The position numbers and the translations under genes were made by a program. Below, piece after piece: positions 16,186 to 25,356 of a DNA stretch of 64,000 nucleotides (the stretch's first letter is position 1; each line of letters starts with the position of its first letter). Under the pieces are notes generated by a model. The model was not told the DNA's origin. It worked only from the letters and a program-made list of their open reading frames with translations, and made no database searches. Source of the DNA: Prevotella sp. Its GTDB lineage: Bacteria; Bacteroidota; Bacteroidia; Bacteroidales; Bacteroidaceae. The stretch spans positions 1-64,000 of the forward strand of contig JAFZVV010000003.1 in NCBI GenBank assembly GCA_017617615.1. Direction: 5' to 3'.

Positions 16186-17595
16186 TTACCGGCGTATCAC
16201 CTTCTTGCCGTTGATGATATAGATACCCTTGGTGGGGTTGTCTACCCTTCGGCCTTGGAGGTCGTATACGGTGTTGTCGTCATTGACGGTGGCCATATGC
16301 TCCTCAATGCCGCTCACCTCATCGGCGAGGATGAGATATCCCGAAGTGAGTACGCCCACGAGATTGTCGGGAAGGAAATAATACGGTTCGTAGGGCGTGA
16401 ACACGGTGCGGCTGGTCATCAACAATGCGGGTTTGCCATCGGTGATGCCGAGCACGAAATGGCGCTCGCTGGGTTCACTGAGCGTGAATCCGAGCAGGAG
16501 TCCGAGCGAGTCGGTAGGCAAAGTCAGAGCGTTTCCTTCATAAGGCACCGAAGTGTTGTCGGCAACGATGTCCAGTTTGTTGGCAGCAGGCCCTTCGCCA
16601 TTGAGTTGCAGGATGACCGGCGTGAGTGCGGGTATCACCTCATCGGTTACTGCCACGCGGCGGATGAGCGACTTGGTATAGTCTACTTCACCATCCACGT
16701 AATACGCTTTCATGCCGTCGGGCAAGCGGTAGGGGAAGTCGACCACGAGGGCTGCCCACCATTTCCCGTCACCGTCCTTGCACGAGCCTTTCACTCCCAC
16801 GTAGTTGTCATCATCTACAGGGATGAAGTTCCACACCTTGTTTTCGGTAGACGCGATGTTGGAGGAATTGGCGAAGCCGATATAAGGTCCATATTCGGGG
16901 TCTTCCATCTCGCAGAGGTAGAGATAGTCGCCGAAGAGAATGTTTTTGATGAAACTGTCGACCATCGGTTTGAGGTACTCTCTTCCCACGAGGTATTCGC
17001 TGGCCATTTCCTGCAATGTACCCCTGTAGAGAGAGAGGTAATCATTGGTCTTCTTGGTCAGATAACTCGTGAAGTCACCGGCATTGAACGGGAATGGCGG
17101 TGAGTTGAACAGGAGGCGGTATCCGCCCTCCACTTCCGTGTAATAGAGGCTGGTATCGAGGTCGGACACATATACCTGGAAGTCGGCATAGGTGTAGTTC
17201 TTGATGAGATTAACCAACATGGTACCCATGGCACCCGGGAGGAGTGTTTCTACCTTCTCAATGGCCATGCCCTGCAGTTCGGCGTATTTCTCCTCGGTAA
17301 TCACCTCCAGCATCATGGCCTTCATCATCGGCACGAGGGTATTGACCACATCCACGCCCTGTGCGCGCAGTTCTGTCACCTTCTGTCCGTCGAAGTCGGC
17401 ATAAGCCACCGTTCCCGGCAGGGCATACGCTTCGTCGAGCGTTACGTCTGGTGCGAAGTGCAAGCCGCCTGACAGGTTTGCCACATGTCCTGTGGTCACG
17501 TTTTGCAGTCGGTTATAGCCTGATGTCTGGGCATTGGCACCGACACCCACAAGCATCAGAGCCAGTGACAGTAAAAAACTATGGAATTTTCGCAT
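16186..17595 (-). CDS. Secreted protein with type IX sorting tail, function unknown
   Basis: The 469-residue protein has a signal peptide (MRKFHSFLLSLALMLVGVGANA) and a C-terminus NPTKGIYIINGKKVIRR that matches the type IX (Por) sorting pattern of Prevotella. The middle has no family I recognise; it contains YNRLQNVTTGHVANLSGG near the start, which resembles segments of large Prevotella surface proteins that bind or display polypeptide repeats. It converges on pheS and ends at a strong shared terminator. Confidence 0.75.
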   Translation of the reverse strand: MRKFHSFLLSLALMLVGVGANAQTSGYNRLQNVTTGHVANLSGGLHFAPDVTLDEAYALPGTVAYADFDGQKVTELRAQGVDVVNTLVPMMKAMMLEVITEEKYAELQGMAIEKVETLLPGAMGTMLVNLIKNYTYADFQVYVSDLDTSLYYTEVEGGYRLLFNSPPFPFNAGDFTSYLTKKTNDYLSLYRGTLQEMASEYLVGREYLKPMVDSFIKNILFGDYLYLCEMEDPEYGPYIGFANSSNIASTENKVWNFIPVDDDNYVGVKGSCKDGDGKWWAALVVDFPYRLPDGMKAYYVDGEVDYTKSLIRRVAVTDEVIPALTPVILQLNGEGPAANKLDIVADNTSVPYEGNALTLPTDSLGLLLGFTLSEPSERHFVLGITDGKPALLMTSRTVFTPYEPYYFLPDNLVGVLTSGYLILADEVSGIEEHMATVNDDNTVYDLQGRRVDNPTKGIYIINGKKVIRR

Positions 17596-17637
17596 GTTAT
17601 GATATGGTTTTTGTAGTTTTTATTGTTGAGATAGGGA

Positions 17638-18456
17638 CTATTGGAATTTCCCGTTGATTTCTTCCATCTCTTCAGGATTCAGTTCGAGCACTTTCTGGGC
17701 ATCGTCGGCAGCACCTTCCTTGTCGCCCATCCTCAGGCGTGCAGCCCCACGCAGGCGGTAGGCATCGGTGAGGAAGGGATTGCGCTCCACGGCGAGGGTG
17801 AGCACCTCGATGGCCTCGGCATCGTTGTGTTGTGCTGCCGATATCCTGGCCTTGAGGAGCAGCACGTCGTCGACACCCTCTACCCTTTCCATGAGCCAGT
17901 CGGCGTCCTCGGCAGCCCCTTCGAGGTCACCCATCTCGAGGAGTACCTCCCCGCGTTTGAGATAGGCATCGGCGAACTGTTCGTCGAGCATGATAGCCTT
18001 GGTGAACATCGCCACGGCATTCACCTTGTCGTGTTGTCCGAGTGCGGCGCGCCCATAGAGATATACCAGTTCGGCATTGTCCTTGTCGAGGAGCATGGCC
18101 TGCTCACACAGTTCCGACATCTTGCCATAGTCTTCCATCATGAATGCCACCTTGGCCATGAGCGAGAGGACGTGCACGTTGTCGGGCTGCGCCTCGTGCA
18201 GGATACGCAGTTGTTGCATGGCACCGTCGAGCTGGTCGGCACGGATAAGTGCCTGTGCGAGGTAGTCGCGTGTCTCCAGGTCGTCTTTCAGTTGCAGTGC
18301 CTTCTCGAAGCACTTCACGGCATATTCGGCCTGCCCCATCTGCAAGGCACGCCGTCCGTCGGTCTTGAGCACGTCGACGTCACGCGCTGTCTCTCGTTGT
18401 TTCTTCTCTTCGGGGCTCTCGTCGCTGCCGCCGAACAAAGATTTCAGGAATCCCAT
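17638..18456 (-). CDS. Cytoplasmic TPR-repeat protein
   Basis: The 272-residue protein starts at MGFLKSLFGGSDESPEEKKQ (18456), a soluble start without a signal peptide. The open frame continues 46 codons upstream to 18594, but that part has no family character. About six TPR units follow (GRRALQMGQAEYAVKCFEKAL, AYLKRGEVLLEMGDLEGAAED, AYRLRGAARLRMGDKEGAADD). It is probably a protein-interaction scaffold with unknown partners, 42 bp upstream of the secreted-protein gene. Confidence 0.85.
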   Translation of the reverse strand: MGFLKSLFGGSDESPEEKKQRETARDVDVLKTDGRRALQMGQAEYAVKCFEKALQLKDDLETRDYLAQALIRADQLDGAMQQLRILHEAQPDNVHVLSLMAKVAFMMEDYGKMSELCEQAMLLDKDNAELVYLYGRAALGQHDKVNAVAMFTKAIMLDEQFADAYLKRGEVLLEMGDLEGAAEDADWLMERVEGVDDVLLLKARISAAQHNDAEAIEVLTLAVERNPFLTDAYRLRGAARLRMGDKEGAADDAQKVLELNPEEMEEINGKFQ

Positions 18457-18635
18457 TTTTGTCTTTGTTTTTCGGGCAGGGTCATTTCTCCCCACCCCAT
18501 AATCACGCCGCGAAAGTAGTGAATTTAAGGGGAAAGGCCAAATATTAATCCAACTTTTTTGTCTAACACTGACAGAAGGCGTGTCCCGTGCCACTTGATA
18601 AAATTATAAAAACATCCCTTTTTTTACCCTTAATA

Positions 18636-18688
18636 CGACATATTTGGAGGGGTAAAAAATGACAGTCGCAGAAAAACGGCACTTGTCG
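18636..18688 (+). promoter_or_regulatory. Three-half-site operator upstream of the MACPF gene
   Basis: The half-sites are CGACA (18636-18640), AGTCG in CAGTCGCA (18664-18668) and TTGTCG (18683-18688). The same elements occur at the same spacing (0, +28, +47) before the C11 protease gene (21336) and the outer-membrane barrel gene (25938). Between the first two sites all three carry a G-rich then A-rich tract. The likely binder is the AraC-type protein at 25357-25917, by location only. Confidence 0.8.
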
Positions 18689-18719
18689 TATAGACTTAGA
18701 ACGAAAAAAAAGAAAAACA

Positions 18720-18750
18720 TTGGAATGAGGAAAAATCCGTTGTTTCTTTG
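18720..18750 (+). promoter_or_regulatory. Promoter of the MACPF lipoprotein gene
   Basis: TTG (18720-18722), 20 nt, TTTCTTTG (18743-18750). The -7 box is one base off TAnnTTTG. TTGGAATGA at the -33 position is identical in the C11 promoter. The predicted 5-prime leader is about 62 nt. Confidence 0.75.
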
Positions 18751-18816
18751 CATCGTCAATCAGACAAAACAACGGTTTTTTTACTAGAGATTATATAACA
18801 TTTAAAATATAAAAAT

Positions 18817-21276
18817 ATGACAACAAAAAAGAATTTGGTAAAGCAGGTGCTCATGAGCACACTTACCGCAGGTATTTTCGCAACAGTTTTCACTGCATGC
18901 AGTGATGACGTTAACATGGCCGAGGCATCAGATGCCCTGAAGACCGAGAGTTATGAGTTGATGAACCTCGAGCGCCACAGCTACTCCGTTCCCGTACAAG
19001 TCAACGTACAGGGCGACTGGCAGGTCGACCTTCAGTTCAGTGATGAGAACCACCATTTCTGCTATGCACTGCCCGACCACGGTCACGGCCCCGCAACCAT
19101 CGAACTCTGCATGCTCGACAACTGGACCAACAATCGCAATGACGGTAAGATGATCATCCGCGACCTGAGCAACAGCAACAACGATAGGACATTCCGTCTC
19201 ATGCAGAAATGTAACCTCGACTACAATTGCCGCACACGAGGCGACGATGCCGATTCAACGGAGGAAGATGACATCAAGAACGAAGGTTCCATCACCACCG
19301 CAGTAGGCTACGGCTACAATGTCAATATGGAGCCCGGCATCAAGGCAATCTCCAGCAATCCCATCATCGCACTGAGGAAACTGGAAAAGGCAGACAACGA
19401 CTACGGACCCAAATTCCGCAAGGGCGAGTTCACCATCAACGTCGAAAGTTACGCAGCCAGCAGCATCGAGGAGATTTCAAACACCATGACGGCCAGTTCT
19501 ACCCTGAAGGGCTCGCGCGGCGGTTTCAGCGCCGAAGTCGACGCCTCCTTCTCCAACACCCAGAAGAGCAACTCCAACAACCTGTTCTGCCTCACCGTTG
19601 CCAACGTCAACATCGGACAAGCCGTGCTGCAGGGCATCGACCGCAACAACTTCCGCGAGTATATGACTGACGATGCCAAGCGTGCCATTGACGGCACCGG
19701 CAGCGCTTATCCCTCTACCAACAAGGGCTTCCAGGAACTCATCAGGGACTTCGGCTCACACCTCATCCTCCGTACTGACCTGGGCGGTCGTCTGCGCTAC
19801 GGAGCAACCATCGACCAGCAGTACTGCAGCAACACCAACGAGCTGAAGGCACACGCCAGCATGAGCTATAAGAACAAGATCATAGACGGCACCGCCAAGG
19901 TGGGCAATGACTACTCAAGCACCTACTCGAAGAACAAGAAGCACCTCCAAATCACTGTCAGTGCAGTGGGTGGCGGTACCGAAGAGACCGCAGCTGTGGC
20001 AGCCAACGACACTACCGCCAACGTCAACTCATGGATCCAGTCGATGAAGGAGGAGAAGAACCTCGCAGTCATCAACTTCAACCAGAAGAACTCCATGCAG
20101 ATGTGGCCTCTCTACGAGCTCGTTGACCGCTCTACCTCTGAAGGCGAAGCACGCTATCATGCCCTGAAAGAATACATGGAAGGTGGACAGATGGAGATGG
20201 ACAATTGCCATGACGGCTCCAATAGTTACGTTAACAACAAGGTCACCCGCGTAGATTTCCCCGCCGACTGGGCAGCATTGGCCGACGGTAAGCACAGCAA
20301 TATCGAAGGCTCTTTGATTCGTGAGGCACTCTACGATGGCAAGACAGTGGCATGGCTCTGCATGGAGTACATCCCCCAGATCAGCACCCAGGGACTCGTG
20401 GCAGTAATCTATCCCGTTGTCGACAACAAGCCGAACTTCCAGATGGGCCGCTTCCTCGGCACTGCCACAAAGCAGGCCTGCAAGGTAGTATGGAGCAGCA
20501 ACGGCAAGTGCACCCTTAAAGATTACGCAGAAGAGGATGGCATGCAGAAAACCGTATTCTTCAAGGCCAACACCATGTACAACTACCAGCCCTCTGGAAA
20601 GTTGGTCAACACGGAAGAGATACGCGACATAGTACTGAAAGGTCAGAAAGCCAAGAGCACCTGCAGTATAACCTTTGGTGAAGCTGATTGGCATTATGTA
20701 GGCGAAAGCTATCACAGAAGAAAGAAGTTCAAATACGAGAACCCCTGGCTGAAAGGCTTGAGCTACGATAACAACTACCAGTACCCTCTGGTGAAAATCG
20801 GCAACCAAGTATGGACACGCGAGAACTACAACGGCAACGTTCCTCACGGAAGCAACGAAAAGGAGCGCTACGGCACCAAGATTGAGAAGGGCGAGGTATT
20901 TTTCACCTATAGCAGTCTCAAGAACGCCTCCTTCCCCGCAGGATGGCACGTAGGCAAGGCAGCAGACTATCAGGGGCTCCGGGCGACCATAACCAGCGAT
21001 GGTGTCAACACCAAGTTCGGCGAGCGTTTACAGGAAGGCGGCGTATCAGGATTTGAGCTGAAATGGACGGGATGGTACACTTTCAAACGTTACAACGATG
21101 ATGGTTACAACGATGATGGTTACTACTATTGCGACTACGAGCTCAAGGGCAACGGCACAGCTGTAGAATTCCTGCTCCCTGGTTCTGGCCACGTCCGCAT
21201 CAGAGCCGACAAGTTCGACGTTTGCAATGAGTCTGACAAGTTCGCTATGCAGATCCGCCTCGTGATGGACTTATAA
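18817..21276 (+). CDS. BACON-MACPF-FISUMP lipoprotein, candidate pore-forming antibacterial toxin
   Basis: The 819-residue protein has a lipoprotein signal with the Cys at residue 28 (FATVFTACSD). Residues about 40-130 look like a BACON-type beta domain (YSVPVQVNVQGDWQVDLQF). Residues about 160-470 form a MACPF domain, with the signature DFGSHLILRTDLGG near residue 311 (family pattern Y/F-G-T/S-H-x6-GG). Residues about 655-819 match the FISUMP domain (VKIGNQVWTRENYNG, FPAGWHVGKAADYQGL). MACPF lipoproteins of Bacteroidales include the secreted antimicrobial BSAPs, so killing of related bacteria is a reasonable hypothesis. A 15-bp tandem repeat encodes YNDDGYNDDGYYY near residue 760. Domain calls are by eye. 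Confidence 0.82.
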   Translation: MTTKKNLVKQVLMSTLTAGIFATVFTACSDDVNMAEASDALKTESYELMNLERHSYSVPVQVNVQGDWQVDLQFSDENHHFCYALPDHGHGPATIELCMLDNWTNNRNDGKMIIRDLSNSNNDRTFRLMQKCNLDYNCRTRGDDADSTEEDDIKNEGSITTAVGYGYNVNMEPGIKAISSNPIIALRKLEKADNDYGPKFRKGEFTINVESYAASSIEEISNTMTASSTLKGSRGGFSAEVDASFSNTQKSNSNNLFCLTVANVNIGQAVLQGIDRNNFREYMTDDAKRAIDGTGSAYPSTNKGFQELIRDFGSHLILRTDLGGRLRYGATIDQQYCSNTNELKAHASMSYKNKIIDGTAKVGNDYSSTYSKNKKHLQITVSAVGGGTEETAAVAANDTTANVNSWIQSMKEEKNLAVINFNQKNSMQMWPLYELVDRSTSEGEARYHALKEYMEGGQMEMDNCHDGSNSYVNNKVTRVDFPADWAALADGKHSNIEGSLIREALYDGKTVAWLCMEYIPQISTQGLVAVIYPVVDNKPNFQMGRFLGTATKQACKVVWSSNGKCTLKDYAEEDGMQKTVFFKANTMYNYQPSGKLVNTEEIRDIVLKGQKAKSTCSITFGEADWHYVGESYHRRKKFKYENPWLKGLSYDNNYQYPLVKIGNQVWTRENYNGNVPHGSNEKERYGTKIEKGEVFFTYSSLKNASFPAGWHVGKAADYQGLRATITSDGVNTKFGERLQEGGVSGFELKWTGWYTFKRYNDDGYNDDGYYYCDYELKGNGTAVEFLLPGSGHVRIRADKFDVCNESDKFAMQIRLVMDL

Positions 21277-21301
21277 TCACACACACACTCACTACAGAAA
21301 G

Positions 21302-21326
21302 GCTTCCCCGAAAGGGAAGCTTTTTT
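21302..21326 (+). terminator. Terminator of the MACPF gene
   Basis: GCTTCCC, a 5-nt loop, GGGAAGC and six T residues, 26 bp after the stop. A strong intrinsic terminator, so the following gene needs its own promoter. Confidence 0.9.
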
Positions 21327-21335
21327 GCGTCTACA

Positions 21336-21388
21336 CGACAAATCCTTGGGGGTGAAAAACCAGTGTCGCAGAATAGCGGCGTTTGTCG
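21336..21388 (+). promoter_or_regulatory. Three-half-site operator upstream of the C11 protease gene
   Basis: CGACA (21336-21340), TGTCG in AGTGTCGCAGAA (21364-21368) and TTGTCG (21383-21388). Spacing is identical to the MACPF and barrel-gene operators. Confidence 0.82.
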
Positions 21389-21419
21389 CAAACACCGAAA
21401 TCAGAAATCATCATCATCG

Positions 21420-21450
21420 TTGGAATGAGCCAATTCTCAGCGTAACTTTG
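21420..21450 (+). promoter_or_regulatory. Promoter of the C11 protease gene
   Basis: TTG (21420-21422), 20 nt, TAACTTTG (21443-21450), a full consensus -7 box. It sits 84 bp after the first half-site, as in the other two promoters. The predicted leader is about 28 nt. Confidence 0.82.
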
Positions 21451-21481
21451 CGTCAGAAAACAATAAAAAAACAAAAACGAT

Positions 21482-22735
21482 ATGAAGAAAAATGTATTTT
21501 ACGCAGTGATGATGGCAATGGTGGTGATGATGACCGCTTGTAGTAGTAATGATGATGATTACGAGCCCGTGCAGCCCACACTGAAGAAGAGCGAATCCAT
21601 AACGGTGGCTCAGGCCAAGACCGTGCTGGTATATATGGCTGGCAGAAACGATTTGTCTGACATGGCCAATGATGATTTGAGAGAGATGGTGCAGGGTTCG
21701 AAGCTCCTCGGTGCTCATGACAATCTGCTGGTGTTCGTGCGTCGTGACAAGACCGAAAAACTCCCCTGGTTAGCCCGTATCAAGAACGGTATGGTGACGG
21801 ACTCTGTAAGTCTTAGCGATATGGGTATTACCAGCAGCGACGGTGAGAACCGCGCCTCTGATCCTGTGGTGATGGAGAACGTGATGCGTTACGCTTTCAG
21901 TCACTATCCCGCCATGGAAGGCAACTACGGCCTGGTACTCTGGGGTCACGGCAGCGGCTGGCTGATGAAAGACGAGGTAAAATGTGCTCCCAGAAGAGCC
22001 TACGGTGTTGATTATGGCGAAAACAGCAACGGACTCTGGATGAACATCACCACGATGGCCAATATCCTAAAGGGCATGCCCCATCTGAAGTTCATCATGG
22101 CCGACTGTTGTAACTTCATGTGCCTGGAGGTTCTCTACGAGCTGCGCAACGTATGCGACTACATCATCGGCTCTCCCGCAGAGATACCCGGCTCGGGTGC
22201 ACCCTACGACCAGATTGTACCCGACATGTTTGCCGACGGTCGTTTCTATACCAGCATCATCGACAAATATTATCAGAGCATGTACGGATATCTGCCTCTC
22301 ACGGCTGTTCAGACCAACCAGATGGAACAGCTCGCACAAGCCACCCGCCATGCCATGCAGGCCGTTCAGACCACCATCAGCGGCAACTATGCCGATATGA
22401 CGGGACTTATCCATTATTACCATACTGACAAGCGTAGAGATTTCCATCCCGAATACAATATCTTCTACGATGCCGGCGATTTCTTCCTCTCCCATGCTCC
22501 TCAGGATGTGTATCTGCAGTGGAAGCAAGCGCTTGATAAGGCTATCGTGGAGCACCGCAATGCTACATGCTGGAGCACCGACAAGCCCTGGTGTATGAAG
22601 TACAGCGACTTTACGGTGACCGATCAGAAGATGCACGGCGTGTCGATGTTCGTAGAGCAGAATCCTGCCAAAGGGAACTACGCCAAGTATAATGAGGATA
22701 TCAAAAAGATGGATTGGTGGAAAGTCATGAACTAA
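21482..22735 (+). CDS. Clostripain-family (C11) cysteine protease lipoprotein
   Basis: The 417-residue protein has a lipoprotein signal (VVMMTACSSNDDD, Cys at about residue 20). The C11 core begins TVLVYMAGRNDLSDMA, the catalytic His is in LVLWGHGSGW and the catalytic Cys in FIMADCCNFMCLEV. Such proteases cleave after Arg or Lys; one member, fragipain, activates the B. fragilis enterotoxin. Sharing a promoter architecture with the MACPF gene suggests processing of that protein or of a surface target, which is inference. It is separated from its neighbours by terminators on both sides. Confidence 0.88.
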   Translation: MKKNVFYAVMMAMVVMMTACSSNDDDYEPVQPTLKKSESITVAQAKTVLVYMAGRNDLSDMANDDLREMVQGSKLLGAHDNLLVFVRRDKTEKLPWLARIKNGMVTDSVSLSDMGITSSDGENRASDPVVMENVMRYAFSHYPAMEGNYGLVLWGHGSGWLMKDEVKCAPRRAYGVDYGENSNGLWMNITTMANILKGMPHLKFIMADCCNFMCLEVLYELRNVCDYIIGSPAEIPGSGAPYDQIVPDMFADGRFYTSIIDKYYQSMYGYLPLTAVQTNQMEQLAQATRHAMQAVQTTISGNYADMTGLIHYYHTDKRRDFHPEYNIFYDAGDFFLSHAPQDVYLQWKQALDKAIVEHRNATCWSTDKPWCMKYSDFTVTDQKMHGVSMFVEQNPAKGNYAKYNEDIKKMDWWKVMN

Positions 22736-22738
22736 GAT

Positions 22739-22812
22739 TTCGAAGCATCCCTAACTATTAAGAATTCGAAGCTTCCCTAACTATTCTGAGAAATAGTTAG
22801 GGAAGTTTTTTT
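22739..22812 (+). terminator. Terminator after the C11 gene, with a direct repeat
   Basis: CTTCCCTAACTATT (22772-22785) and AATAGTTAGGGAAG (22792-22805) form a perfect 14-bp stem followed by seven T residues. The upstream arm lies in the second of two 21-bp direct repeats (TTCGAAGC-TCCCTAACTATT at 22739 and 22765), as if the arm had been duplicated. Confidence 0.88.
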
Positions 22813-22844
22813 GCCTTTTTCTAAGTTTAATCGATATTTTGCAC

Positions 22845-22852
22845 TATCTTTG
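22845..22852 (+). promoter_or_regulatory. Probable -7 box of the switch operon
   Basis: TATCTTTG, 20 bp upstream of the start at 22873. No convincing -33 box and no TGTCG half-site array is present, so this operon is probably not in the regulon it is proposed to control. Confidence 0.5.
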
Positions 22853-22872
22853 TCTTTTGATAATGATGTAGT

Positions 22873-25035
22873 ATGACGAATTCTCTGTCAGCACGGCTTA
22901 CCTATCGTATCATGGTAGTGGTTCTGGTGATGATGGCCATCATCAGCGGTGTGGTGTATTTCACAGTCAAAAAGTCTATGCTCGTCGAGGCCCAGGGTCG
23001 CTATCTGAATGTTCTGCGTAAGATACAGGGCGAGACACGCCGCATAACGACAATGGTAGATATGGCAACCCTGAACAATGCCCACGATATAGAAGAAGAC
23101 CTCGACAATCCGGAGAAGATGTTCGATCACATGGAGCGTATAGTCCAACTGAGCGATAATATAGCCTGTTGCTGTCTATTGTTTGAGCCATACTATTACC
23201 CCAGCAAAGGACGTCTTTTCATTCCCTATGCCCGCAGAAATGCAGATGGCAGCGTGAGAGTGTCGCGTATCGACAGCACCTACCACAGCTATTTCTCAGA
23301 TGTCTGGTTCCAAGAGCAAATCAAGAATGACCGTCCGGACTGGACAAAGCCTTATTTCGAGAGTCAGTGGTTTGCAGGCAATGAGGAACCACGTTTGCTG
23401 AAAACCTACACCGTTCCCATCCACAACCGCGAAGGGCACCCGGTGGCATTGCTCTGTTCCGACTTGTCGTTAGTGGACATGCGCAACGGTATCATGAAGG
23501 AATTGGAGCAAGTCCACCAGATGTACGAGAAGGGGTGCAGCCATCATTCCTACAGTTTCATGTTCTCCTATGACGGTGTTTATCTCAACCATCCCGACAA
23601 ACAGCGCATCGTGAACAAGAACTTTGTGGAGGAAGTGAAGGAGACACCCGACACGCTCGATGACTATGTCCTGGCCAGTATGATGAAGAACCCGGAGGGC
23701 TCAGCGATGGTCAAAATCGATGGTGTGCCTTCATGGATTTATTACCAGAATATCAAACAAAGAAGAATGATTGGCGCCATTGTCGTTCCCAAGGAGGTCA
23801 TCTTCCACAATGGACGTCGGTTGAACATCATCATCCTGTTGACGATGATCCTCGGTCTGATTGCCATCTATTTGTTCTGTCGCCGTCAAATCAAGGACAT
23901 CGCTGATCCCTTCGCTGCTCAGAAGGCTGCAGTAGACCGCGAGCTTACCATTGCACATGATATCCAGATGGCCCTGTTGCCAAAACCATTCCCCGAACAT
24001 GCCGACGTCGATCTCTATGCCTCGCTGACACCAGCCCGCAACGTAGGTGGAGACCTCTACGACTATTTCCTGCATAAAGGGCGTCTCGTGTTCTGCATCG
24101 GTGATGTCAGTGGCAAGGGCGTACCTGCTGCCCTGCTGATGGCCGTGATGAGATCTATGTTTCGCAGTGAAGCACGCCGTGCCGATAGTGCTGCTGATAT
24201 CGTGAATGCCATGAACCGCAATCTCTGCGAGGAATATACAGGCGGTGATTTCATCACCATGTTCGTGGGCATGCTCGACCTCGCTACGGGCCATCTCGAC
24301 TTTTGCAATGCGGGGCACGAAGCACCGCTCATTGCCGGACAACCACTGAATATCTTACCCAATCTGCCCGTAGGGGCACTGTCTGATTGGAACTATGAAG
24401 GGCAGCAGACTCAACTTCGTTCGGGCGACATGATATTTCTCTATACCGATGGACTCAGTGAGGCAAAAAACACCGCTAACCAGCAGTTTGGCAGGAAAAA
24501 CGTGGTGCAACTCTCCAACGGGCACTGCACCAACACAGCACAGCAACTGGTGGTATTTATGAACGATGAGGTAAAACGCCATGCGGGTGACGCTGAGCAG
24601 AGTGATGACATCACACTGCTTGCCATCAGGTGGCAACAGCCAGAACGACTGACAATGAAAGCCTCGATGGACGACATCGGGAGCCTGGATTCCTTCATCT
24701 CTCATGCTACACACCATGCTGGGATGGAGGAAAGGGATGCGAAACGCCTACGACTGGCCGTGGAGGAAGCCGTTGCCAACATCATCAACCATGGGCAGGC
24801 TACCGCCATCACCCTTCAGGCATCAGTAAATGAGAACCAGTTGGTGTTGACCATCGACGACAACGGACAACCATTCGACCCCACAGCCGACTCACCCACT
24901 GATCTTTCTGTCCCTGCAGACCAACGACCTCCTGGAGGATTGGGCATCATGTTAATCCACAAGATGGCCGACGAACTGAACTACCAGCGCATTGACGGAC
25001 ACAACGTATTGAAAATTATAAAACTAAAACAATAA
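22873..25035 (+). CDS. Membrane sensor with PP2C (SpoIIE) phosphatase and anti-sigma-type HATPase domains
   Basis: The 720-residue protein has a membrane helix (about 12-32), an extracytoplasmic Cache-like sensor (about 35-310), a second helix (about 316-338), a SpoIIE/RsbU PP2C domain (about 355-575: ARNVGGDLYDYF, GDVSGKGVPAALLMA, FCNAGHEAP, LYTDGLSEA) and a C-terminal RsbW-like kinase domain (about 595-720: VEEAVANIINHG, IDDNGQPFDP, GGLGIMLI). Phosphatase and kinase for a STAS partner are thus in one chain. The STAS gene follows after 4 bp and an AraC-type gene after that. Confidence 0.9.
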   Translation: MTNSLSARLTYRIMVVVLVMMAIISGVVYFTVKKSMLVEAQGRYLNVLRKIQGETRRITTMVDMATLNNAHDIEEDLDNPEKMFDHMERIVQLSDNIACCCLLFEPYYYPSKGRLFIPYARRNADGSVRVSRIDSTYHSYFSDVWFQEQIKNDRPDWTKPYFESQWFAGNEEPRLLKTYTVPIHNREGHPVALLCSDLSLVDMRNGIMKELEQVHQMYEKGCSHHSYSFMFSYDGVYLNHPDKQRIVNKNFVEEVKETPDTLDDYVLASMMKNPEGSAMVKIDGVPSWIYYQNIKQRRMIGAIVVPKEVIFHNGRRLNIIILLTMILGLIAIYLFCRRQIKDIADPFAAQKAAVDRELTIAHDIQMALLPKPFPEHADVDLYASLTPARNVGGDLYDYFLHKGRLVFCIGDVSGKGVPAALLMAVMRSMFRSEARRADSAADIVNAMNRNLCEEYTGGDFITMFVGMLDLATGHLDFCNAGHEAPLIAGQPLNILPNLPVGALSDWNYEGQQTQLRSGDMIFLYTDGLSEAKNTANQQFGRKNVVQLSNGHCTNTAQQLVVFMNDEVKRHAGDAEQSDDITLLAIRWQQPERLTMKASMDDIGSLDSFISHATHHAGMEERDAKRLRLAVEEAVANIINHGQATAITLQASVNENQLVLTIDDNGQPFDPTADSPTDLSVPADQRPPGGLGIMLIHKMADELNYQRIDGHNVLKIIKLKQ

Positions 25036-25039
25036 GATT

Positions 25040-25342
25040 ATGAACATTACCATTAGTGAATTAGAGGGGAAACTCGTGGCTACCCTTGAAGGTGACCTCA
25101 ACAATGCGGCCAGCTCTCAAGCGGAACGCGGACTGGCACCAATATTTGAGCGCACTGACTGCGATATCGTTCTCGACTGTACACAACTCAACTACATTTC
25201 CAGCAGTGGTCTACGGCTATTGCTCAATGTCTATAAGCACACACGAGCCAACGGCCACAAGGCTATTCTGAAGAATTTGTCTGAGGATGTGAAGGAGGTC
25301 TTCGACATTAGTGGATTCCTGCAATTGTTTATCACTGAATAG
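25040..25342 (+). CDS. STAS-domain anti-sigma factor antagonist-like protein
   Basis: The 100-residue single-domain STAS protein begins MNITISELEGKLVATLEGDL. The phosphoacceptor region is TQLNYISSSGLRLLLNVYK, where Ser56 before Gly57 aligns with the phosphorylated Ser of SpoIIAA/RsbV. It is expected to be phosphorylated by the HATPase domain and dephosphorylated by the PP2C domain of the preceding gene product. It lies 4 bp after that gene and 14 bp before the DNA-binding protein gene. No sigma factor gene is nearby. Confidence 0.92.
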   Translation: MNITISELEGKLVATLEGDLNNAASSQAERGLAPIFERTDCDIVLDCTQLNYISSSGLRLLLNVYKHTRANGHKAILKNLSEDVKEVFDISGFLQLFITE

Positions 25343-25356
25343 TCAAAAGAAACGTT

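Noticed and set aside
22873..25342. The PP2C/STAS genes as a sigma-B general stress cluster
   Set aside because: No sigma factor gene is nearby, and the output gene is an AraC-type regulator.
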